Of a DNA stretch of 64,000 bases, positions 51,136-60,696 are shown one piece after another. Every line of letters starts with the position of its first letter. The first letter of the stretch is position 1. The stretch lies in assembly GCF_034140825.1 (NCBI RefSeq), contig NC_089045.1, positions 2,538,501-2,602,500 of the forward strand. Direction: 5' to 3'. The stretch is from Oryza sativa Japonica Group (Eukaryota > Streptophyta > Magnoliopsida > Poales > Poaceae). The notes under the pieces are model-generated. The model ran no database searches and was not told the origin of the DNA. It saw only the letters and a program-made list of their open reading frames with translations. A program made the position numbers and the translations under genes.

Positions 51136-51778
51136 TTAAATTTATTTTTTTTCACTTTAAACCACTTTTTACTGATATTTCACTTTGAACCACCATTTAA
51201 CTAATATTTTCACTTTAAACCATGTATTTTTACCTTTATAATATTTTGGACCACCCTCAATTATAGATACTTTAACTAAATTATCGTAAAACTACATATA
51301 TAAGGTGGTGTATCACTAAACTACATAGTAAATTTATCACAAAACTAAAAATTTAAGGCTAATTGCAAAACTACAAATTCAATAATAAAATTATCACAAA
51401 ATTATATATTTTAGGGTTTAAATTCTTAGCACTAATTTTATGTTTGAGTTATAAACATACAAGTTTTATGATTAAATTGATAATAAACTTGTAGTTCTGT
51501 AATAAGAATGTTACTAAATTTGTATGTTTACGGTACTTCACCTTAAATATGTAGTTTTTGATGCATCATCAGTATATTTGTAGTTTTATCATATGCTAAA
51601 GACGTGGTCTTATATGTAGATGTGAGAGTTCATTGACGAGTAGAAGTCGAACATATGCTTGAGAAGAGTCGGGTGGTCCAAAGTGAAACAAATGTTCGAT
51701 TACCAAATCTAAAGTGAAAATATTGGTTAAAGAGTGGTCTAGTTGAACATTGGTAATAAAATGTGATCCCAAGTGAAT
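51136..51778. mobile_element. Mutator-like MITE relative, about 640 bp
   Basis: The left part carries CACTTTAAACCACTTTTTAC and CACTTTGAACCACC; read from the right, the other end carries ATCACATTTTATTACC and CACTTTGGACCACC. These are the same inverted phrases as in the 20137-20509 element, so the two are related. The interior is AT-rich with AAACTACAAATTT-type repeats. I could not find a clear target duplication, so the borders are approximate. Confidence 0.6.
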
Positions 51779-52085
51779 TATTTTGGCTGAGATCTCCAAT
51801 AGATTCTAGTGAATTCACAACGCAGATTGCTAGGGCGATAGTTTCACCTCCAGCTACTTATAACTCATAATGCTTGTCAGCGATCAAAAAAATAGTTTAT
51901 GATAAAATATTTATATGTGTTCAGAGCGACTTAAAAACCAATGGTAAAAAATAAACTACAATAAAAAATATTAAAATAAACTCTAAAATCAAGTTTTAAA
52001 ATTTTAAATTTTGGTTGCAATTGATAAGCTCAATAACAATTGATGGTGCTTATATTCATTCAACAAAGGAAAATCATGGTCAAAT

Positions 52086-52087
<2 letters not shown>

Positions 52088-52121
<34 letters not shown>
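52088..52121. repeat. CT microsatellite
   Basis: A run of about 17 CT units. Confidence 0.9.
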
Positions 52122-52123
<2 letters not shown>

Positions 52124-52140
52124 AACTCATGGTCAAATTA

Positions 52141-52214
52141 CTTACTCGGTGAACTGTACTTTGAACTTGCATATCTGAACTCGAAAGCGAGAAATGGCGG
52201 AAGCTAGTCTATCT
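52141..52214 (+). repeat. 74-bp direct repeat, left copy
   Basis: This unit (CTTACTCGGTGAACTGTACT to AAGCTAGTCTATCT) recurs at 52503-52576 with a single difference by eye. The two copies bracket a pair of MITEs. The near-identity implies a recent duplication. Confidence 0.9.
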
Positions 52215-52240
52215 TACTTATCCTGTGTTTAGATTCAAAG

Positions 52241-52500
52241 GGTGTGTTTAGTTCCAAAGTTTTTTTTCAAACTTTCAACTTTTCCCATCACATCAACCTG
52301 TCGTGCACACACAAACTTTAAATCACATCGTTCCAATTTTTAACCAAACTTCAAATTTCGGCGTGAACTAAACACAGCCAAAGTTTGGATCTAAACTTCA
52401 GTCCTTTTCCATCACATCAACCTGTCATACACACACAACTTTTCAGTGACATCATCTCCAATTTCAACCAAAATCCAAACTTCGCGCTGAACTAAACACA
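52241..52500 (-). mobile_element. Two adjacent GTGTTTAGTT-family MITEs
   Basis: The first copy (about 52241-52380) runs from GGGTGTGTTTAGTTCC to GAACTAAACACAGCC; the second (about 52382-52503) ends again in GAACTAAACACAGCC and repeats the inner CATCACATCAACCTGTC and CACACACAA. The second lacks a full left end, so the pair may be a tandem duplication of the right part. Confidence 0.7.
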
Positions 52501-52502
52501 GC

Positions 52503-52576
52503 CTTACTCGGTGAACTGTACTTTGAACTTGCATATCTGAACTCGAAAGCGAGAAATGGCGAAAGCTAGTCTATCT
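52503..52576 (+). repeat. 74-bp direct repeat, right copy
   Basis: This is the second copy of the unit at 52141-52214, with one G/A difference (GGCGAAAGC here, GGCGGAAGC there). Confidence 0.9.
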
Positions 52577-52864
52577 ATTCTAGTCCTGCACATCTCTCTA
52601 ATTACCAGTATTACTAGAACAGCTTGCGCATGCATACGTGTGGATGTTTTGACTGCCAAACTCTCAGACAATCAAAGGAAAAAGGAATACTTTGCAGGAA
52701 ACAGAGTATGAAAGAAACAAGAAGCAGAATTTCTGAATACAGCCTAGATATACAGCGATGTCTTTGCAGGTTTCTGAATCGGTCTACCACCAACAGACGG
52801 ACTTCCAAGCAATGGACAGTTACAGGACGAGGAAGAAGCTGAGACCCTGCTTAGATGGGACTAT

Positions 52865-53200
52865 TAAAAGTGTTTAGATGGGACTAAAACTTTTAAGTCC
52901 CTATCACATGAGATGTTTGGACATTAATTATAAATATTAAACGTAGACTATTAATAAAACACATCTATAATTTTAGACTAATTCGCGAGACGAATCTATT
53001 AAGCCTAATTAATCCATGATTAGCCTATGTGATGCTACAGTAAACATTCTCTAATTATGAATTATTAGGCTTAAAAATTTTGTCTCGCGAATTAGCTTTC
53101 ATTTATGTAATCAGTTTTGTAAGTAGTCTATATTTAATACTCTAAATTAGTATCTAAATAAAGATACTAAAGTTAAGTCCCTGATCCAAACACCACTTGA
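52865..53200. mobile_element. MITE with TCTCGCGAATTAG arms
   Basis: GACTAATTCGCGAGACGAAT in the left half pairs with TTTTGTCTCGCGAATTAGC in the right half. The ends carry AGTGTTTAGATGGGACTAAA on the left and, inversely, GTGGTGTTTGGATCAGGGAC on the right. This is a common high-copy rice family that also pairs TAATCCATGATTAG inside. It is non-coding; I did not fix the duplication. Confidence 0.75.
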
Positions 53201-54597
53201 GTAAAGTAGCTGACTAATAACTGAACTCAAGAACTGAATATTTGTGACATCTTGAAAGCTCAATTGAATCGCAATCTGCCAATAATCTCCATGGCTCCAT
53301 GCATGCTCGGTGTCAGACGTGTTCTACCTGTCTGTCTACTTTCTGCTCGAATAACGCGTTCAGATCCAAGAAGATTGAGGACTCGTCGCTGTGTCGTCTT
53401 CGTCGCAACCAACCATGCATGCATGCAAGCTAGCAGTAATACTGAACATAAGAACATATAGAGACGCGTTTCTTCAGAGACCAATTTAGAGAAGAAAGGA
53501 CAGGTCTTGATTTGGACTGAGTGACGACTCATCAGAATAGTGTCAATTTAGTTCAGAGTTGAGAGTGTCAATTAATTAGTATATAATTCCTGAAAGTTAG
53601 AACCGTACTGGATTAGCTGGCTAGGAGCACTAGCTACTTGACCTGGTCATGCTCATGCTTGCAGTCGTCGTCATCTTGATCCCCCTAGCTTACATTTGGA
53701 TGCGTTTGAATATTGTTTCTTCAATTCGATGATATCCTGATGACCATTATAATTTTGTCGTGAAGAGTTTATATTGGCTTTGGCTCTGCATGGGTGCGTG
53801 TGTGCACGGATCGATGTGAAGTCTGAATCAGTGTGAAAATTTCATCTCCTTTTCTCTCTAGCTATGGCCATGCACCGGAACTGCCTAGTAATTCTACTCT
53901 GAATCGATCGTTCCTGGCGAATTTGTTCATATCTCTAACAAATTGTTCAGGAATCTGTCAACCGATCGACACATCCAATCTGCCTAGCTGCTGGCTTTGT
54001 CTGATTGTCTCTGAGTAGGGGGATCCGATTCAGTTGCTACGGAATTTCCATACAAATGCCTTTGCCTTGCCGGGAGCACAGGTCCCAGGACCATAGTACG
54101 CTACATGTAGTGGGAAAGTGTGTTAATTTATTAGGGTTCTCTCATTGTTTCTTGCATCTCACCTAAATATTTATTTAAAAAAAATAGTTTTTTATAGTTT
54201 AGAGAATTGAATTTTAACATATTTGTAGAGTGATTCATATCAATCTATCTTATCAAGTTTTTTTTAAAAAAAATAAATATTTAAATGACATGTAAAAAAC
54301 AATAAGATCGATGTTTCCTCTAGCAATGAAAATCCATCTCCTACTTTTATGAGTTACAAGGGCTTTTAGAAACTGAGAAGGTTACAGTACGTGACAACCA
54401 CGATAACCGCGTGGTTTTGTAAACCCTGGTCAAGACAACCTAGTTATGGCTCTGCGTTATTGGATTCTACTACTAGTAGTGGTGGAGATGAGAACTATTA
54501 CGTCAAGCGCTGTCGATTGCTCTAGATTGGCATTCTTGATACGGGAGACGCATATATGCAGCATCTTGTTACTGGAGAGAGAAACATAAAATTCGTA
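53201..54597. other. Unassigned spacer
   Basis: No gene is seen. Apart from AT-rich tracts near 54170-54300 the sequence holds nothing I can name. Confidence 0.35.
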
Positions 54598-54780
54598 GAG
54601 ATTTGCTCCGGTCCAACAAAAATTATCTCGATGTACCGGTACCTCACGGTATCAAGTTGTTTCCGATCGTTGGATTTAATAATATCTATCATGCCCAGCT
54701 AGATCCAACGATCGGAAACGATTTAGTATCGTGAGGTACCAGTACCTCGAGATACTTTTTGTTGGGCCAGAGCAAATATC
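54598..54780. mobile_element. Mutator-like hairpin MITE, 183 bp
   Basis: The whole element is two inverted arms: GAGATTTGCTCCGG and, from the right, GATATTTGCTCTGG, continuing through GGTACCTCACGGTATCAAG and TTTCCGATCGTTGGATTTA. A perfect 9-bp repeat AAATTCGTA flanks it (54589-54597 and 54781-54789). Confidence 0.88.
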
Positions 54781-55604
54781 AAATTCGTAAATATACAGCG
54801 TGATGAAAATATGATCAGCTATGAGTTAGCCAACCTAAGGAGACTATTTTGATCGAAATATCATAATTAGTGCCTCACAGCTAATTCATGACAAATGTAC
54901 TCCTTCCTATTTTAGTTTGATTATGAAATTCTCTTTTCCCGCAAAAAAAATCAGCATTTGACAATATTATAATCTGTTCTCTTTTAGAAAATTGTGCTTT
55001 TAACTGTAGATTTTGTTTAATATGAACCAACAAACTATAAACTAGATAAGCATAAACATGAATGTAGATAAATCTAGTTAATGAAAAATAAACAAAACTA
55101 AATTTTACACTAAATTATTATTAGAGTTGTCGCTTGTTAGGTAAGAAAAAAAAATGAGGCAATTGATAAATAGCAAAAAAAAAACTGTTAATTAATTAAT
55201 GTCACACGCGTACAACCTATCATTTCATTTTACCTTTTTCTCAAGCGAAAGAAGTTCACTGTGCTTGTTCTTTCGGCACCGTTCACTGCTCCTTTCATGT
55301 ACAGGGGGAGATGTGTCACTTTTACACGCTGCAACTGGCGAATTGATTAAATAATTAATTAACCCGAGTACGTACTCCCTCTAGCGAATAAAAAAACAAC
55401 TTTAATACTCCGTCTAGCGCGTTTAATAATGTACTTATAATAATGCGTTGCTTAGCTTTTATCAGTTCAGAAGACTTGTTTCATCCGCGTTTGCCATGGA
55501 CCGACCTGGACTTCCTTGACCTCATCTTGACTAACTCGGCCGACCAGTCAACGCCCTCCGTCTCTTCATTTTCATCTCTTCTCGTCAAGTACGCTGCTCA
55601 AGCC

Positions 55605-56010
55605 CTGTTCTAATTTAACATCATCATTTATCATTTCACTTATGCTTATACTCATCCATCAAAAATTAAATTTTTAATCTTATATTTAGAGTTGATTTTA
55701 AGGTTTTCGATCGTTAAAAACATATATATAAAAGTTTTATTCACAAATTATTTTTCGTTTGCAAATATGTCGTCCTCGAGTAAGCCAAACGACGGGCATG
55801 TTCATGAGACATATTTTTCTTTGTTTTCCGTTAGCACGTTTTTCAAACTACTAAACTTTGTATTTTTATACGAAAACTTTCTATATAGAAGTTGCTTTAA
55901 AACATTAGATAGATCTATTTTTCAAGTTTGTAATAATTAAAACTTAATTAATAACGCATTAATGATTTTCTAGTTTTACGTGACCGCCTTTTATCTTCAT
56001 CCTTGTAAGA
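55605..56010 (+). repeat. Dispersed AT-rich repeat, fuller copy
   Basis: This copy shares its left half with the inverted fragment near 19310-19460 (TATATAAAAGTTTTATTCAC) and its right half with 2430-2840 (CACGTTTTTCAAACTA, AATGATTTTCTAGTTTTA). It is therefore the most complete of three family members in the window. No target duplication was found. Confidence 0.6.
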
Positions 56011-56060
56011 AAATCCAACGGGACCTGTGTCGAGTACTCGCTCTGTCCAAGAAAACTTAG

Positions 56061-56197
56061 GCTGTGTTTAGATTAGCCCAAAGTTTAGAATTTGGTTGAA
56101 ATTGGAGACGATGTGACTGAAAAGTTGTGTGTATGAAAGGTTTAATGTGATGGAAAGTTGGAAGTTTGGAAAAAAAACTTTAGAACTAAACACACTC
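56061..56197. mobile_element. Small MITE of the GTGTTTAGTT family
   Basis: It runs from GCTGTGTTTAGATTAGCCC to GAACTAAACACACTC, with TTAG on both sides. The inner TTTGGTTGAAATTGGAGACG and AAAAGTTGTGTGTATG match its relatives in the window. Confidence 0.65.
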
Positions 56198-56417
56198 TTA
56201 GCGTAAACAAGGATGTGATCTCTTTTAGTAAGTAGGGTTGTCCAGATTCATTGTGCTAGGATCTCCTTTCTAAGTTGAGTTGTTTATGGATGGTGTAAAA
56301 TATAAAGGATATGAGCTAGGCCAATCAGAACATATATAGTTGGGTTCGTTTCTCTGGAGCGTGTAAAACAAATTATCTGGCTAATTTTACGATAAATTAA
56401 ATATTTCAAAAAGAATA

Positions 56418-56677
56418 CCCCTCCGTTTTAGGTTATAAGATGTTTTGACTTTGTTTAAAATTAAACTGTTTCAAATTTGACTAAGTTTATAGAGATAAAT
56501 ATAGTAATATTTATAATACTAAATTAGTTTTATCAAATCAATAATTGAATATATTTTTATAATAATTTTTCCTTGGGTTTAAAATGTTACTACTTTTTTT
56601 TTACAAACTTGGTCAAACCTAAAGTAGTTTAACTTTGACTTAAATTCAAAACGTTTTATAACCTAAAACGGAGGTAG
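56418..56677. mobile_element. Stowaway-like MITE, 260 bp
   Basis: CCCCTCCGTTTTAGGTTATA pairs with TATAACCTAAAACGGAGGTA at the right end. TA flanks both ends. The arms continue through TGTTTTGACTTTG/AACTTTGACTT. Confidence 0.85.
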
Positions 56678-57425
56678 TAAGTTATAAATAGTTTAATTAA
56701 ATGATTTGAGCAATGCAGCAAAAGAAGAAAGATTAGTAAGAAAACATATTTCTGAAAACGTAGAATAAATAATCTATAGTAATATCCGATAAATAAGCTG
56801 TCTTATAATTTTACATAGTACTTTTATGAGTTGTAAACGAGAAATGGTACTTATACGTAACTCAGTACCTGGATCAGCTCATCTTATACGCTATCCAAGC
56901 CAAATTATGGGACGATATGATGCAAGCTTGGAGGAACCACAAATTAAGAAGCTATACCAAAATAACTAAGTAACATACACTTAAGCGATGATGATCTTCC
57001 AACACATATAATTAATCACGTGACCTACGTTGAGTGTACATTATTTAAGAGTATTTTCTTAATCATTACCGTACGAACGTAAGATAGCACAAGTATACGC
57101 TAGTAAAATTTGTTTGCGATACACACCGCTAGAAAAAGTTCTAAAAAAAAATCGAGTGAGATTTCAAACCTAGACCGGCTAGCCCATCATCTTGTGGAAC
57201 TAGTCGAAAGACCCCTAAGCATTTCTCAAGTTCTGGACATGCATACTTACGACAATGTCACATTAATTAATGACTCTCTTTAATTCCTTGCTCGCCACAA
57301 TCATCAGCTTCATTTTAATTTAAATTTCAAATTTATTTATCTATTACCATAACTTAAAATTCTAAAGTTTATTCCTCTATGGCTTATCGTCAGTGATAGC
57401 ACAAATTATCATAGCCTAGCACATA

Positions 57426-57678
57426 CTCCTTTTGTTCAATATTATTATAACTCGTTTGTTTTTCTCACTTAAACTTTTTTAATTTTATGAATTTTGTAGG
57501 AAAATATAATAACATTATTAATACAAAACAAATATTGTATTAAAATACATTCAATGCTAAATTTAAGGAAACTAATTTCGTATAGTAGACGTTGCTAATT
57601 TTTTATACAAACTTAATCAAACCGAAATAATTTTAACTAAAAAATCAAAAGAACTACAATGAAGTAAAACGGAATGAT
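57426..57678. mobile_element. Stowaway-like MITE, diverged, 253 bp
   Basis: CTCCTTTTGTTCAATATTAT on the left faces TGAAGTAAAACGGAATGAT on the right, with TA on both sides. The inner AACTCGTTTGTTTTTCTC and TCAAAAGAACT parts support pairing. It lies about 240 bp before the NAC gene. Confidence 0.65.
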
Positions 57679-57850
57679 TACTAGCTAGCTAGGCCACATA
57701 TCGCTCCGTAATAAATGCAGCATCTCACTCTCGTCGTCCTCTCATTCTCTGGTCCTCGTCAACCATGGATACAAGCTAGCTTTGCTTCTTCTTCTTCGTC
57801 TTCTTGTACCAAATCATTCAAAGTTTTCTTTCTTCAAGCCTTCAATCTTC

Positions 57851-57859
57851 TATATATAT
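57851..57859 (+). promoter_or_regulatory. TATA-like sequence of the NAC gene
   Basis: TATATATAT lies 55 bp before the NAC ATG at 57915. If it is the core promoter, an earlier in-frame ATG at 57804 would not be transcribed. Confidence 0.45.
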
Positions 57860-57914
57860 CTCCCTCCATGATCAACCAGCTATAGCTACCTCACTCCAAC
57901 AATCGCCGACCACG

Positions 57915-58883
57915 ATGGCCACCACGAGGAGCGGCGTCGGCGGCGCCATCAGCGACCCATTTGCGACGCCGGGGTTCCGCTTCTACCCGACGGAGGAGGA
58001 GCTTCTCGGCTTCTACCTCCGCCACCGCCTCGCCGGCACGAGGCCCGACGTCGAGCGCGTCATCCCCGTCGTCGACGTCTACGGCTACCACCCGTCCCAG
58101 CTCGCCGCCCTGGCCGGGGAGGCGAGCGCGCGCGACACGGAGCAGTGGTTCTTCTTCTGCCCGCGCGCCGAGCGGGAGCTCCACGGCGGCCGGCCGGCGC
58201 GCACCACGCCGTCGGGGTACTGGAAGGCCACGGGATCCCCGTCCTGCGTCATCTCCTCCGCCACAAACAGGGTCATCGGCGTCAAGCGCACCATGGTGTT
58301 CTACCAGGGCCGCGCCCCCACCGGCACCAAGACCCGCTGGAAGATGAACGAGTACAAGGCCGTCGCCGACGACGCCGACGCCGCCGCCGCCGCCATGCTC
58401 CACCCAATGGCGCCTCCCAGGGTACACACATGAACTGATTAATGTATGATGTGTTAATTAGTTAGTTAATTATGTGCGTGAAGTGTTTGATGTTTGTTCG
58501 AGCAGCTGAGGAACGAGCTGGGAGTGTGCCGGGTGTACATCAGCACGGGCACGCTGAGATCGTTCGACCGCCGGCCGCTCGATAATCAAGCGGCGGCGCC
58601 CACCCAGCAACAGGTGATGCCATCTTTGACGGCGGCGGCGGCGGTGAACACGAACCTCTGCGGCGGCGGCGGCGGCGTCGTGTTCGCCGGTGCACAAGGA
58701 GACAGCTCCCGCGACTGCAGCTCGTCGTCGGGGTCGCGAGAACTCGCCGGCGGCGCCGATGGGTCTGAAGACGACGCCATCGACTGGAACTCGCTCATCA
58801 GTAGCGCCACTGCTGATGATCTCGGCTTCAACACCGTCGTTGGTTTTGATCCTAGCATCGTCGGATCATGGCCACAAGTCTAG
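57915..58883 (+). CDS. NAC-domain transcription factor
   Basis: Two exons, 57915-58421 and 58506-58883; 885 nt, 294 residues. NAC proteins bind CACG-type DNA as dimers through the N-terminal domain. Subdomain A reads [20 protein letters not shown] (14-33), B covers [18 protein letters not shown], and C holds EQWFFFCPR (76-84), [10 protein letters not shown] (98-107). D holds [20 protein letters not shown] and TRWKMNEY (140-147). E follows the intron with [10 protein letters not shown]. The WKATG is followed by SP where many members have D/K-rich sequence. The C-terminal half is low in complexity (Ala, Ser, Gly) with an acidic [13 protein letters not shown] patch that may activate transcription. 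An in-frame upstream ATG at 57804 exists, but its peptide is unlike NAC proteins and a TATA-like box lies after it. Confidence 0.93.
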
Positions 58884-59188
58884 TGCTTGATTACGCGTAA
58901 TATAAAATTAATCGAGTTTAGTGATCAGTTAGTTTTTTGTTTTTTTGCAAGAAGTTCAAAAATTATTGCTGTGTGTTTTGCACTGAGTAGCAAAGATGGG
59001 AGGATTAGAAGATGAATCGATTAGTTTGCAAATCAGGTGAATTAATTAGAGTAATTAACATCTGTAGTAATAGTAAGTAGAAAATCAAAATGAGAAGTTG
59101 TAGCAGAAAGTATATACTACCACAAATCCGTTCTTAGTCCGACTCCGAATTAATCCCAGACGGAAGATCGATCGAGACCGATTCGGAG

Positions 59189-59257
59189 ATGGAGCCGATT
59201 TTGCTTGGAAATCAATGGAGAGGTGAAATGGGATCGGATTCATGGGCGGCTACATAA
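59189..59257 (+). CDS. Upstream ORF before the RWD-repeat gene
   Basis: A 22-codon frame (MEPILLGNQWRG, ending WAAT) starts at 59189 in a purine-rich context (GAGATGG) and stops at 59257. It overlaps the first ATG of the main frame (59242) by 16 nt in another frame and ends well before the second main-frame ATG (59389). It could lower translation from 59242 and favour re-initiation at 59389. I have no evidence that it is translated. Confidence 0.3.
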   Translation: MEPILLGNQWRGEMGSDSWAAT

Positions 59258-60060
59258 GCAGGAGTCGAGAGGCCGCACCAGCTCATCATCATCATCATCA
59301 TCATCTCATTCCCCGCGGTTCGATCCTCCTCGCGCTCTCGTCGTCGTCGTCGTCATCTCCGGTTGATCGATCACTTCACTTCAAGTCGATGTCGGCCATG
59401 GCGGCTCTCCCTGTGCTGCTCCCGACCCCGCCGAGGAGCAAGATGCTGCCGCTGCTCCCGACGCCGTGCCTCGTCATCCTCCCCGCCAACTTCGCCACGT
59501 CGGTGGCCTCCAACGCGCCCAAGCCCGGCCGCGCCGACGCCGCCGACAGGTGGGACACGCACAAGAAACCCACCAGCTCGTCGTCGTCGTCAAGCTCCAG
59601 CACCGGGAGCGCCAGCCGCGCCGCCGCCTGCGAGCGCAAAGAACCCGGCAGCCCAGCGTCGTCGTCGTCAAGCAGCGGCGGGAAGCCCGGCCGAGCCGAC
59701 TCCTGCGAGCGCTGGGACACGAACAAGGCCAAGAACCAGATCATCAGCAGCGGCCGCCTCACGCCGGCGTCGTCGTCGTCGACGAACGCGCGCTGGGACA
59801 TGAACAAGGTCAAGAACACGGCGCCGCCGTCGAACAGCAACAAGCGGCCGGTGAGCCGCGGGTCCGCCTCGGCCGAGCGCTGGGACATCAGCAAGAAGCA
59901 TCGCTCGCAGGACGCCGCCGCCGCCGCTCTCGGCTCGGCGAGTGATCGGAAGTTGACGACGGTGGCAAAGCCGCAGCAGCCGCTGTTCTCTGGGCCGGCG
60001 TTCCTGACCTCGCCGGAGCCAAGCATGCTTCCCATGCCCACCTTCTTGATGGCCCGATAG
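59242..60060 (+). CDS. RWD-repeat protein with C-terminal PNRC/EDC1-like motif
   Basis: A single open frame of 272 residues from 59242, or 223 from the second ATG at 59389, which I consider more likely because the first 49 residues are His/Ser runs. Four short repeats share RWD followed by a Lys: DRWDTHKKP (102), ERWDTNKAKN (156), ARWDMNKVKN (183) and ERWDISKKHR (212), twice preceded by PGRAD. Ser runs separate them. The C-terminus reads SGPAFLTSPEPSMLPMPTFL at 250-269. This fits the PNRC/EDC1 pattern, [YF]-x-G-x-x-F then PxPSxLPxPxF, by which decapping activators bind DCP1. The family role in mRNA decapping is known for yeast EDC1 and human PNRC2; its use here is inference. No transmembrane segment is obvious. 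Codons are GC-rich like those of the NAC gene upstream, and the coding nature is supported by the spaced repeats. Confidence 0.75.
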   Translation: MGGYISRSREAAPAHHHHHHHLIPRGSILLALSSSSSSSPVDRSLHFKSMSAMAALPVLLPTPPRSKMLPLLPTPCLVILPANFATSVASNAPKPGRADAADRWDTHKKPTSSSSSSSSSTGSASRAAACERKEPGSPASSSSSSGGKPGRADSCERWDTNKAKNQIISSGRLTPASSSSTNARWDMNKVKNTAPPSNSNKRPVSRGSASAERWDISKKHRSQDAAAAALGSASDRKLTTVAKPQQPLFSGPAFLTSPEPSMLPMPTFLMAR

Positions 60061-60696
60061 CTTCTGCTTGTGCATTTCAACTTCAGATGAATCGGACTGT
60101 AGTTAGGATGGGATTTGATGAAGCATGTTATTCTTTGTGGGTCTGTTTGTGATCAATTGAATTGAATTGAACTTGGATTATGTTTAATTTATAGTCGTAA
60201 ACTCGTAATGTCAGCTAGAACGCACATGAATGATCGATAATCTATTCGGCTAGCTGTCCTAAACTGTAACTAAAGAGTTTGTATATTGGGATATCTGAGT
60301 TGTCATGTTCTTATTGAAACAATGATGATCTTCACGGAGGCAAACTTTAACTTTTAGTATGATGTTTTCAGTTTTTCATGGGCTATATAGCAGTTGACAT
60401 ATTAATCACTCAGATTTTTCTAACCGCCAAACATGCAATAAGCAACGTAATGTGTTCAGATTAAAATAGATAAAATTACATATTTACAAACCACTTGCCG
60501 CTAAGCAACGTCCAGGTTCAAATTAAAATAGATTTTTGAGTGTTGTTAGCACGAATATCGGCACAAATTAGAGGGTGGAAAAAACAAGTGATCTCCCACA
60601 AAAGAAAATTGTCGACAAAGATTTAACAAAACCGATTTTTCATAGGAAAAAGAGGAACTCCGATGATGGGCCACCAAATACGTAGGCTTATAAAAA
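60061..60696. other. Spacer between the RWD-repeat gene and the Pack-MULE
   Basis: AT-rich DNA including the 3' flank of the RWD-repeat gene. I see no gene or repeat in it. Confidence 0.4.

Noticed and set aside
57110-57260. Possible Au-SINE-like fragment on the minus strand
   Set aside because: GGTTTGAAATC with a nearby T run is suggestive, but ends and duplication could not be placed.
57804-57914. 37-codon N-terminal extension of the NAC protein
   Set aside because: The peptide is unlike NAC proteins, whose domain normally starts within about 20 residues of the N-terminus, and a TATA-like box lies within it.
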